NCBI GenBank assembly: GCA_963556145.1
Contig: OY744470.1
Coordinates: 5,997,400-6,061,399, forward strand
Length of the DNA: 64,000 nucleotides
Origin: Hygrocybe punicea
Taxonomy: Eukaryota; Basidiomycota; Agaricomycetes; Agaricales; Hygrophoraceae
Direction: 5' to 3'
This document shows, piece after piece, positions 45,459 to 55,770 of the stretch; the stretch's first letter is position 1; each line of letters begins with the position of its first letter. The position numbers were made by a program, and so were the translations under genes. Below the pieces are notes generated by a model, which saw nothing but the letters and a program-made list of their open reading frames with translations, searched no databases and was not told the origin of the DNA.

Positions 45459-47227
45459 ATGCCTCGTCATGTCGTTACTTTCTCCTATGGGTTGTGGGGA
45501 CACCTCCGCCCCCAGATCAGCTTCGTGTCCCGACTCATCATGGCCGAGCCCGACATCCTCGTCACCATGATCTTCGACTCCAAGCTCATGGATCCAACCA
45601 GAGTGCGTGCGCAACTGGACCGTGATTTGGCAGGAGGAAGCGCAGAAAACGTCAAGTGCGCTCTCAGAGGGTCCAAGTCAGTTTGACATTGTCGTAACAC
45701 TCTACAACAGGTGCTGCACGCTCGCCGATGCTACCATGTTCGATAGTGAGAGCATCGAGGCCGAATTTACCAAGGTCTATGTCAGTCTCCTCGAGACTGC
45801 AATCATCAAGCCCGACGTGTTCCTCGGCGAGGTAAGCCGTGTCGTGAAGCCTACGTTTCGACACTTTTCATCTGAGCATCATCAACAACAGATGGGCCCA
45901 TACGACACTGGTAGCATCGTTCGCAAGTTATCCAAGGAAAAGAACCCTAAAATTGTGTTTTGGTACCCGGGCCCTCTTTCGGCTCTGTACACTTATGTCC
46001 ACCGCTGGCAAGACGACGTAGATCATCTCATGGACATTGATTTCATGGCTCTTCACACGTATGACCAGGTAATATCACCTCTCCTGCCGTTCTTCAAGTT
46101 TCTTGTTTCGCTGACAACCCTATGCTTCCAGAACAGGCACCTTCCTATCCCAGGTTTTCCTACCATCAGCGGTAACGAACTATTCCCGCAGCCGGTATAC
46201 ATTCATGCAGCTTCGTCTTTCCGCTACCTTTTTGTGGCTGAAAATATTGCTTGCCACAGATTACTCAGACACCACCTTTCGCCATCCATGTCTTGACTGC
46301 CAAGAGCACCCAGATGTGGATCGAGTCTAACGCAATTCTAGGCGGAACGTCCGAGGTCCTCGAGCCTGAACAGGCAGCACATCTACGCTCGGCTCTGAAG
46401 ACGCGTGGACGTGACCTTTTCCTGGTAGGAGACAATAACCGACCGGTAGACCTCGCCACCGTCGATCCCGCGGTCACTACATTCTTGGATGGCAAAACCC
46501 CGAAATCCGTTCTCTATGTGCGCCTTTCCTGACGGTCTGTCTATACTGATTTACAATCTATTACCCACCACCAGATCGGCTTCGGTTCAATCACTACCCA
46601 TAACACCCCTGACAAGTTCCATGCGTTCATGGATGTCGTTCTGGAGCTCGGAATACCCTTTGTAAGTTCCGCCATATTTTTACCCCCCCGTCTTGATTTG
46701 AAATCGGTCATCAATCCTGCACACAGATCTTGGCCCACGGCGACCATGCTGCTCCTCTTCCCGAGCGTTTCGCCAAGTCTGACCTGGGCCTCGTGCTCAA
46801 GTGGGCGCCGCAAGAATATATTCTCTGTCACCCCTCGACTGGCTGGTTCTTATCACACGCCGGCTTCACGTCAGTCAAGGAGAGTCTCTCCGCAGGCGTG
46901 CCTATCATCTGTTGGCCGTTGCAGTACGACCAGCCTCTGCTGGCGATCATCGTCGATCAGGTACTGGGAGCTGGGTATGAGCTCGAGGAGGTTAGGGATG
47001 GTCCTCTGGGCTTGCAACCTAGGAAGAGCAATGGCAAGGTGCCGACAGGCACCATCGAAGCTGTCCGCGAAGAAGCAAAGGAGGTACTTCACAAGGCATT
47101 CTTTGACAAATCTGAGCACGGAAAGAAGCAGGCGGCGGTGGACAAGGTCTGCAAGGAGCTCAACGCAGCTTGGGGCTCGGAGGGGTTGTCAACTGGTGAG
47201 ATGAAGCGTTTTTTGGAGTTTATTTGA
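45459..47227 (+). CDS. UDP-glycosyltransferase (GT1 family)
   Basis: Starts MPRHVVTFSYGLWGHLRPQ, the N-terminal acceptor-binding fold with the catalytic-His-like GHLRP block. About seven exons with short introns give about 500 residues. The middle contains KIVFWYPGPLS and IPGFPTISGNELFPQP. The C-terminal nucleotide-sugar domain has VLYIGFGSI rejoined across an intron, and the signature WAPQEYILCHPSTGWFLSHAGFTSVKESLSAGVP, a PSPG-like box with an HxGxxS core. It ends with a helical tail and TGA at 47227. It transfers a sugar from UDP-sugar to a small lipophilic acceptor, here probably a hydroxylated triterpenoid. Its last 130 bp and 3' flank are duplicated at 48882. Confidence 0.9.
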
Positions 47228-47869
47228 AAAGCAAAAGTAAATTGTCAAGGTACTACCACTACAAATAAGGATTAGCTGTATCCTGTCCTAAGATTCGGTG
47301 AGAACTTGAAAATTGGCTTGAGTGTCACATCACTGTTATTATTTTATAATAATGTTTGAATAAAGGGTTTTCCAAAACCCTTCATACGACCGATTTTCCC
47401 CTCAGCCCTTGAACTCAACACGGAGGAGTTCCTGCAAACGAACGCAAATACCTGCGACTCTATCCGAATGATTGACCTGAATGTTCGTATTATTCTTTAT
47501 CTTCACTGGGTGACTGCATAACAAGGGCGAGAGTGACATCATTCATTTGAATGTAGCCGTCACGACGCATGAAGGAAAGTTGAGGGTAGACTTCAAGCTC
47601 GTACTAAGCTTCATCCGACTAGCGAATAAAGGCGAAGTGCTGAGGGTTCTCTTCGAAGAGGGTAGGAGTCTTGATCCCGTTGTCATTTCGTCGTCAATAC
47701 TTCCATCTAGTTACAGGGTCCCTGAAAGTGACAAGGAGGTACTCGCCCAAATTGTTTGGATTTTGTTTTCCGGCAACTGTAATAAGTGTGACAACAGGAA
47801 TGTTTCGTTTGACAATACAGGAAGTCTCCGTGACATCTTTCTAAGCTTTCTTAGCTCCAACCTTAGCTC
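47228..47869. other. Intergenic with a perfect palindrome; no confident gene
   Basis: Contains AAGGGTTTTCCAAAACCCTT near 47365-47384 followed by CATACGACCGATTTTCC. A plus-strand frame at 47547-47888 (113 codons) shows no family features and overlaps the end of the secreted-protein gene, so it is not called. Confidence 0.5.
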
Positions 47870-48426
47870 TCAGACCTTGCGCTCATAGGCCTCTTCCATG
47901 GTGAGGAATCCTTTACCCTCGGTATCGTAAAGAGCCCACTTAGCTGCCAACTCCTTGCGTGTATTGGCAGTGGAGAATGTGTACCACTCTTGGAATGTAA
48001 GCATGCCGTCGCCGTCATTATCAGCAACGATGAACTTGCCCCTAACAAAGTAACATGAGCGACCTAGCACCACACGTAATCGGACACAACAGCTTACTGG
48101 CAATCGTTGCTCTGATCAACGTTGCTCTGATCAACGTTGCGAGAGCTTTGGTCCTTCCAGTGCAGCTTCAATGTGTGCCTGCACCCACCGTCACAGTGGC
48201 AGCAGAAGATGTTGCTACGTCGTTTTCATTGTGTTGTCAGATAATGGCCGCAATAAACTCGCATGGCGATGTACGCTTACCATGGGCCATATCCACAGCA
48301 AGGAGTGGGGTACGTGCCATCGAAGCACAATTCGGCAGATTTGCAGCAATGAGCAGCGACAGGGAGTAAGGAATAGCTCAGGAGCATGAGCATGGCAAAG
48401 ATAGACGCGAAGATACTGTGCTTCAT
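47870..48426 (-). CDS. Small secreted cysteine-rich EF-hand protein
   Basis: Three exons (48426-48281, 48214-48098, 48041-47870) give 144 residues. The first 25 residues (MKHSIFASIF...LPVAA) form a signal peptide. The mature part starts HCCKSAELC and continues PTPCCGYGPCNIFCCHCDGGCR across the first intron, a dense cysteine cluster likely paired in disulfides. The C-terminal half has a canonical EF-hand loop DNDGDGMLTFQE and a second, weaker one (DTEGKGFLTMEE). Choosing the acceptor at 48215 rather than 48179 preserves the cysteine motif. It is probably exported and calcium-binding. The function is unknown, and small secreted proteins of this look are frequent in plant- or litter-associated agaricomycetes. 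Confidence 0.8.
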
Positions 48427-48881
48427 GACGATATTAACAGTGGGGGGTGTGGGGGGTTCTGTAGAAGGAACTGAGTCGAAACCTGAAGTCATCATGGCGG
48501 ATTAAATACTCTCATAACGAGGGTGGCGGGGATTAGATCCTAATAAGCCAATTTGAACACAAGACCCCCCAACCCCCGCCCCGATCACGGTCTCCGATAA
48601 CAATCAGTTTGGATTGTTTTGCCGTTGACCCATGACCATGATTATCCCTGCAGGGTACGAGACGTATGTGAAGTGTGTGGGGCATAGTGAGGCGCTTGGC
48701 AAACGTAATTGATGTTGACATGCGGAAGGTTCCGAAATACTGTTGGACAATTCGCCGACTCCAAACCCTTGACGCTTGAACGTGGTGGTACTGGCTGGAG
48801 CCGGCCAACAGTCAGTAAGGACATGGCTGCAAGGTCAACGATGAACCTATTCTTGATGGTACAGATAATAACAATCCACAC
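48427..48881. other. Upstream region of the secreted-protein gene
   Basis: C-rich runs (around 48440 and 48562) and no exon. It lies between the secreted-protein start and the duplicated glycosyltransferase tail. Confidence 0.35.
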
Positions 48882-49228
48882 GGCATTCTTTGACAAATCT
48901 GAGCACGGAAAGAAGCAGGCGGCGGTGGACAAGGTCTGCAAGGAGCTCAACGCAGCTTGGGGCTCGGAGGGGTTGTCAACTGGTGAAATGAAGCGTTTTT
49001 TGGAGTTTATTTGAAGGGCAAAAGTAAATTGTCAAGGTACTACCACTGCAAATAAGGATTAGCTGTATCCTGTCCCAGCGAGAACTTGAAAATTGGCTGG
49101 AGTACATCACCATTATTATTTTAATGTTTGAATTTGCCCTTCTAGAGACATCACCCCTGTTCCCCACAATGTCTGACCGCCGCCGGCAACTCCGCCATAT
49201 GAAGGGACCCTTCATACGACCGACTCAG
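48882..49228 (+). pseudogene. Duplicated 3' end of the glycosyltransferase gene
   Basis: From 48882 the sequence repeats 47095 onward at offset 1787: the last about 43 codons (FFDKSEHGKKQAAVDKVCKE...), the stop, and the 3' untranslated flank up to the CTTCATACGACCGA motif. A few substitutions and a 60-80-bp unmatched insertion occur in the flank. There is no upstream coding part, so it is a non-functional fragment. The copy brackets the secreted-protein gene together with the original. Confidence 0.85.
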
Positions 49229-49246
49229 TACAGGTACATGTTCAAA

Positions 49247-50714
49247 TTACGAGAATGAGGACAAGTCCAGATAATGAACATAAACTCCTGGGTCTATCAA
49301 TCCTCGAACCATCAGGATATCATTAACACTCATACTCCCCATGACACCTTTCTTGAAAGAGGTAGGAGGTAGAGGTGAACATTGCCAGGTTGTTCTATTG
49401 TCGATGCGGCCCGACCAATCCAAAATGTCGGTCGAAGACAGTGTTTGTCCACAATGCTCGGTCTCAACGTCTTGTGCTTCGGAGGACCCTTCACTAAGCT
49501 CAGAATCCACCCAGGTACTTCCTTTCATGCTCAAGCGTTCCCATTCCACAGAATACATCTTCGACTGCTCCTCGGTTCCAACTGTAGCTTGCAACCCATT
49601 TTCGAATTCCCACGATACGCAAGGTGCAACACCAAGCCAAACTTCGCCAGATGGGAGCACAAAAACGCCTTTGTCCGATGTCATGCTACTTCCGGATGTA
49701 GGACGGCAGGCAGGCAAGGAAGCATGCATAATAACGGGAGGCGGGGGAAGTTGCATAGAGGCGTATACGATGCATTGGCGTGAGGGATGTTGGATGGGCA
49801 GAGGTTTGGGTGTTCGTGCTGTGATGATGCCGCCATTAGCAGCAGCAATTGCTTCGGAGTGGGCCAGCTCCTCTGATGACGGATCCCACGACCATAGGCG
49901 TATGATATGTGCGCTCATCGCAATTAGGTCTTCCTGGTACTTGCTGAGAGGGACGATGGACATAAGACGAGGGGAATTGTGGAGGACGGAAAACGGGATG
50001 GAAAGTAGAGTACTGATTTCGGGGAATGGATTCGCAGAATTTGGGTAGACACCAGGACAATCCATGGGGTTGTATAATATCCTTGTTCCGTATCTAAATC
50101 TCGGCTCCGTGCTGTGCCACCGGTGTATTGTTGGGCCAAAAACCTACTATATGGTCAAAAGTGCACCGAGTCAAATGCACAACAATTGCTCACTTCAAAT
50201 ACTTCTTCGTATTGAGGTCTGCCAGGGTCACCTCGTCCAGCCTGTAACTCCATACGCCTCCATTGCTGTAGCTCAAGTTCGAATGCAAGCGTACGAGCCA
50301 ATAAATCTTCGTGCAGGAATAGCGTTGCGGTCGCCGGGCGAGTGTCGATGTGTACGTGCGAATCGGAGCTCACTAAAATAGTTATTGCTAAATTGATCAG
50401 TGTTTTAAAGCAAATGACGCACAAGGTACAAGATTTTCTCGCAACTCTGCGGCGTGCCTAGGATTTCTCTCTTGGCGTAGGTTACGGTCCAACATCCATC
50501 TGGGCTATGGACTGCGTAATTAGTACCAAGGTATGGAATGGCAGGTTGGAGGTCTCACTCTGCGGTTACTGGGCTCTAGAGCCGCATCAAGCATATGAGC
50601 CCATTGGACAGCGACAGTCTGCTGGGTAATGATACACTTCTTCCCGTCGTAAAAAGTCGACATCGCTTCGACTTCTTCGGCGGGGTAATAATGAGTTATT
50701 GTTCTTTCAGACAT
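49247..50714 (-). CDS. Unrecognised protein gene
   Basis: Likely exons: 50714-50565 (MSERTITHYYPAEE, with KKCIITQQ and QWAHMLDAALE), an exon about 50519-50430 (SPDGCWTVTYAKRE), about 50390-50200 (ATLFLHEDLLARTLAFELELQQW) and a 272-codon exon ending at 49247. The CIxTxx...QWAHxLD pattern faintly recalls the CxxT...AHL start of fungal HNH_2 proteins, but the rest does not confirm it. Two junctions could not be phased, so the gene may carry lesions or my exon ends are off. Confidence 0.4.
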
Positions 50715-50799
50715 GGGACTCGGAGATTTATACTTGTTTGCTGTAATATGTAATATCGTAGGCACGTTTGGCGAAAGCCCGTTTAAGTTTAGGAAATGT

Positions 50800-50834
50800 T
50801 TGGAAAATCGGTCTATGAAGGGTTTTGGAAAACT
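50800..50834. repeat. Inverted copy of the AAAACCCTTCATA(C)GACCG motif
   Basis: The reverse complement reads GTTTTCCAAAACCCTTCATA then GACCGATTTTCC. It matches 47366-47398 apart from one base, in opposite orientation, so the pair brackets 3.4 kb. Confidence 0.7.
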
Positions 50835-50961
50835 GTACTCAATTCTATCGCACTGTTTTTCGCAGTCCGCTTAGAATCCCGCCGGATTCTTCCGCCGTGC
50901 GAGAACGTCGGGTACGAGACTACTCTTTCACGTTAGCCGCCACCTACAAACGCAGTGATTG

Positions 50962-53041
50962 ATGTCCTCGGTGCCTACTGAACTTTGGTGCATTGTTGAC
51001 GATGATGCTGCCAGCGCACCCTTCACAATCGATTTACCGGGAAATATCAACACGTTGGGTGTGAAGACACTGATCAGAGCGCAGGGCGTTGACATGGAGA
51101 ATGCCAGGGATCTTATCCTTTGGAAGGTGAGGACAATCGTCCAAATCCGCTAATTCCACCTCACAACCTCTTGCTAGCTCAACGTCGCCGAACCTGTTGA
51201 TCCTGATGACACCCTTCTTCACCGCATTCATCAGCGGGGCAAAGATCTAACCAAGTTCGCCACCAAGATGAGTGCCGCGGAGAAGGTTTTGCTGCACTTT
51301 TCGCAATCTCCTGTGGATCACCTGCACATATTCGTACAGGTTCCGAAAGCTAGTGAGTCATATTCCATGGTCTTCGGTTCCGTAGTCGAATCTATCGTGT
51401 TACCATTACCCTATTTCCACTGCGTCAGCTTCTCGCAAGCGCTCAGCATCATACGAGGGTGATCATGTTGATAAGAAACCACGGACTGGTCAGTGCTACA
51501 TATTATCGTCCTGCCTATGCACAGCGCTGACGAAATCCTGTTTGTTCTAACCCTCTCGTTACTCGTTTCTGCCGCCAAATTTCACACTGTACCCCTCTGC
51601 CTATCTTACTACAACGATTTCACATCACGGACCTCAGAGAAGAAGTGGACGGTCAACGGTTCCATTTATCCTGGAAATCAATATTATTACGCGGATCCAG
51701 CTGGTCAAGAAGCAACAATATCGTGTCTGGATCGTTTGGAGTCTGGTACCTACGTGATTCTCATGGGAGCCCGAGCATCTGGCAAGACAACACGTTTACA
51801 CCGACTTAGGACGATGTCAGAGGAGCAAGGGTATTTGTGCTTTTAGTACGTTTTTGTGAAAACCTCAGCATTTTCAAGTTCGAGCATAACTCTTGACATC
51901 AATAAGCGTGACATTTGAACATGTGGTGTACGATCGAACTGATGTCGATTTCTGGAATTCGTTCTGCGATTGCCTTGCTTTAAACCTTCCGGACAACAAC
52001 TTGCTTGCTATGAAGTCTGCTAACGATTTTCTGAAGGCCTTCCACGCGTCGCGTTGGAGCGGACGCAAAATCATTCTGTTTTTAGACGAATTTAGTGACT
52101 TACTGCAAGCAGTGGACGACATTCGTCCCGATTTTCTTCGGACTTTACGAGGCATCAAGAACTCACCCGGACAATATGCGATTCACAGTGTCATCGCCTG
52201 CGGAACTTTCAGCCTCTTTAACCTGACCGAACAAAAACCATACCCCCCTTTCAATGTTGCAGAACACATACAAAACTCGCTCCTTACGAAGCAGCAGACA
52301 GTGCAACTCTTTAATGAGTTTGCCCAAGATCGTCGGATTACGATACAACCAGCTGTTATCGATGATATCTGGAATAACTCGAATGGGTATGTTTAAGAGC
52401 GATCGCTATGACCTTTCTCTGACCCCTGTTTGGACAGCCATCCAGCTATGGTCTGCCTGTGTGGACGGGCCATTTCGGAAGAAGCCCACCATATCAAGGA
52501 CATCAGGACGAATACTATTTCCATTGAAGGCTGGCACGACTTTGCCACATCACATCTGCACGACAGGGCTTATGGATACGTCACGTTTAAATCCATGATT
52601 AAATCTCTCCTTAACAACCCGCCTGCTGTAGACCTTTTCCGGTCTCTCTTTTCCGGATTCTCTGGCATGGTTGCTCTCGGGGATACTGAGCAGCGAGAGT
52701 TAGCCGATTTCTTAACAGCGGAAGGGGTACTCTTACGGCCAAACGTGAACAGCTTCGAGTACAGGATTGCAGCTCCTCTAGTCGACGGACTTGTTCGAAG
52801 ATATGTCATCCCCGAGAAATACCCCGGCGCTCCCACAATTCCCCCATGTAGGCGGGATGGGCAACTCAGCGTTTTGGACGTTTTGACAGAATCTGTCAAA
52901 TGTTTCGACAAAGATCACCTCCGCCTTGCTGCGAATCGGTCGTTCAAGCAGCCCGAGGTGAAAGTTGGCGGTCAACGCACCACACGTGTACCTCGAGAGA
53001 GCGTATATGATACGGAGCTCATTATATATAGTGTTTTGTAA
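50962..53041 (+). pseudogene. Crinkler (CRN)-type gene truncated before its C-terminal domain
   Basis: Exon 1 (50962-51126) and exon 2 (51178-51352) encode the CRN header: ELWCIVDDDAASAPF, a ubiquitin-like fold, then LILWK/LNVAEPVDPDD and HIFVQVP. A later exon has Walker A GARASGKTT and, after another intron, Walker B IILFLDEF, followed by a helical ATPase C-lobe and GQLSVLDVLTESVK. The conserved VPRESVYDTEL lead into the C-terminal effector domain (in this family usually a PD-(D/E)xK nuclease) stops at 53019. There the 216-bp repeat begins and adds seven codons to TAA 53039-53041. The nuclease part is absent from the window. Confidence 0.78.
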
Positions 53042-53235
53042 AAGAGTTAGGCTAAGACTAGCGTTGGGCTTGTGAGAAATGGAAAATGTCACCCACTACG
53101 TGTACATTTTTGGCCCTGTGAATGCTGTGTGGTACAGCGGTGGAAACATATGTGCGGGTCGAGCTTACTCGACCCACGGAATCAAGCTATAGCATTCTGC
53201 AATTTGCCTGTACTTGGATTGCAGGCATCTGCATT
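53020..53235 (+). repeat. 216-bp direct repeat, copy 1
   Basis: Begins CATTATATATAGTG and ends GGCATCTGCATT. It recurs at 60909-61124 with few changes. It contains a hairpin GGGTCGAG-CTTA-CTCGACCC near 53157. Confidence 0.88.
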
Positions 53236-53766
53236 ATACCGGTCTTCTATGTATATATATACAAGTCTGGGACATGAAATTGTTGCAGATTTAAGTTGGC
53301 AATCCATTGGGTACACTACTGAGGTGCTCTGTACCAATTTTCTAAGAAATCGGCGGACCGGTTATGGAGAAAGAGTCCATGCAAGTTGGGGGGGAATCTG
53401 TGTTAATGTGGGAAATTAGTCCGAGTTTGGCTTCTAATTATCATGTGATGATGGCATCAATTATGATTCATAATCAAGTTGTTTGGTCATGTTTACTTGT
53501 CTGATATGGGTTATGAGACTCCTTCTGGCCTCAATTCTCATAACTGTACTGTGGTCATTCTGCACTTTATGTGCCTCTATAGACTCTTTTATTGATACAT
53601 GTATTCAACTCTGGTCACCATCTAAAGTGTACTTGTGGCCATGGAGTCTTCAACAGTGCCTAATTCCACTCCACTGGTCATGATTGTCTGTATGAGATAT
53701 TTGTAAATCTAAATTTCATCACAATGGTGTTGATCATGAATGAATTACAAGTGTACTGGCAATAGT
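53236..53766. other. AT-rich repeat-derived sequence, no gene
   Basis: Contains a diverged piece (GGCGGACCGGTTATGGAG around 53352) related to the start of the satellite block at 55215, so it belongs to the same repeat landscape. Confidence 0.4.
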
Positions 53767-54745
53767 TCACATCTGGTTAAGACATGTAGGACATTCATAA
53801 CAGTCCCACTGTGTCTGGATCATCTCATCCACAAACTCTGCACCCAGCAACTGTCTCCAATCATTTGGAGCCACCTCTTTATCAGCCCAGTCACGAGCCT
53901 TCTCAATCTTTCGTCCAGTACCAGCCACATGCCAGTCCTTCTGCTGATCCCGACCTTGGCCATTTGAACCCCTGAAAATTGGCACGCTCTGTGTCAACTT
54001 ATCCAAATCATTCAGCTCCCGAAGTGTCACTTCAATGGGCCCTGTGAGGCATCCCTCATGAAGCCATTCTTCACAGTAAACGCAAAAACGTTGGAGATCC
54101 TTGCTTGGACTGTAGACTCTCTTGCAACAGCCTTTCTGAATCCTCTGAGCAGCAAGTCCTTCAGTTAATAACAGCTTTCACTGCCATGTTTAGCCACTCA
54201 CCATCACCTCAAGATTCTTGTTTAGGAAGTTGACCTCAAACCGCCAAAACCATGCACCAACACCAACTTCCCGACTGTTGGATCGCCTGTCATCAAAGTA
54301 AGGAATTTTCATGGGGGCTGGCAAGGATAATCCATGTGTTCAATGTGAAGAAATACAACCATCAAGGTAAGCTCACATTCAATACTTAGAGCAGGAATGA
54401 TTTGATCATGATTGCTCTTGATGAGCTCAGTAGAGCTCATCTGCTCAAATGGACTGAAGAGAATGGATGATTCAATCCAAGACTATGATGGCAGATGAAT
54501 AAATCTTACAGCAAGGCAAGCAGCTTCCTTTTCAGCCTTTTACTTAACTTCACATCCTGAATGTGCTGTTGGGTGTAAAACCAGGACACCTTTGCCCACA
54601 GCTCAGGGGGTTCACCATCATCACCCTCAGGTGAGGCTCTGAGATCCTCAATGGTCCCATACCAATAGCAATCTGGATGAAGATGTCCATCCGGCTGTCG
54701 AGGAGGAAGAGTAGCATACTCTGTCTCTGGTGGGATGATTGCCAC
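53767..54745 (-). pseudogene. BAH-domain protein relic
   Basis: The minus-strand frame 54745-54506 encodes AIIPPETEYATLPP, YWYGTIEDLRA and WAKVSWFYTQQHI, matching the BAH domain of agaricomycete BAH/PHD proteins that bind chromatin. A C-terminal piece at 54030-53767 (PIFRGSNGQGR ... CYECPTC) fits the terminal zinc motif of the same family. The middle (PHD-like) part between them is missing or unreadable, so the gene is probably dead. Confidence 0.5.
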
Positions 54746-55106
54746 ACTAATAGCTTTCCTGGGTGGCAGATGGTAGCATTCGCCGATTTGGTTTGCAGGG
54801 AAGAACCTGTGTAGCTATCGCCGAAATTGTCTCAGATTCTGAAAGCCAGGCTCCTATTCCCCGATCTGCGTGGTCAGTTTGTGCTTCCCATGGTTGGATT
54901 CCATTTGCAAGCAGTGACTATACAGGGTGCACAATCGTGGGAACAGTGGTTTGCGAGGGAGAACCGACCATGGGAATGTTATGCAATCGACACGAACCAG
55001 GGGTTTTTGAACCCTGTGAATGCAGCCGCAATGACCGCGGACGAGAAACACATACCGCATTTGGGCAAGAAAGTGATATCCAAGCAAGCGTTACAAGATA
55101 AAGCCA

Positions 55107-55770
55107 TTATATATGCCTGGTAGCAATGCATTGGAAAATTTGCACCAAAATCTGACTTGGTGGGATGGTTTAGAGTCATCATATAACCCATGAGATGTCC
55201 TGTGCAAATTTTGAACAAAATTGGCGGACCGGTTTCGGAGCTATGGCACAAACAAGGGGTAGAAGGTGGTATGAGGAGCACATCGGCATATCTCAAGAAT
55301 GCATTCACAAAATGGTCCGGGAGATCATTTCAATGGAATTTGGTGATCAAATAGCCCCCAGAACAAGTGATTTGAGGTTACTAGCTGCCCTGGAACATGT
55401 GCTATACAAGGGGGGTATGAGGAGCACATGGGTATATCTCAAGAATGCATTCACCAAAGTGTCCGGGAGATTGTTTCAATGGAATGTGGTGATCAAATAG
55501 CCCCCAGAACAAGTGATTTGAGGCTGCTAGCTCTCCAGGAACCTGTGCTATGCCAGGGGGGTAGGAGGAGCACATTCCTATATCTCAAGAATGCATTTAT
55601 ATATGCCTGGTAGCAATGCATTGGAAAATTTGCACCAAAATCTGACTTGGTGGGATGGTTTAGAGTCATCATATAACCCATGAGATGTCCTGTGCAAATT
55701 TTGAACAACATTGGCGGACCGGTTTTGGAGCTATGGCACAAACAAGGGGTAGAAGGTGGTATGAGGAGCA
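55107..55770. repeat. ~490-bp higher-order repeat
   Basis: The block starting TTATATATGCCTGGTAGC at 55107 recurs at 55597, including about 170 bp that are not part of the 146-bp satellite. Each copy leads into satellite units. Confidence 0.75.

Noticed and set aside
47547..47888. 113-codon plus-strand ORF
   Set aside because: It overlaps the last exon of the secreted-protein gene on the opposite strand and has no family-like features.
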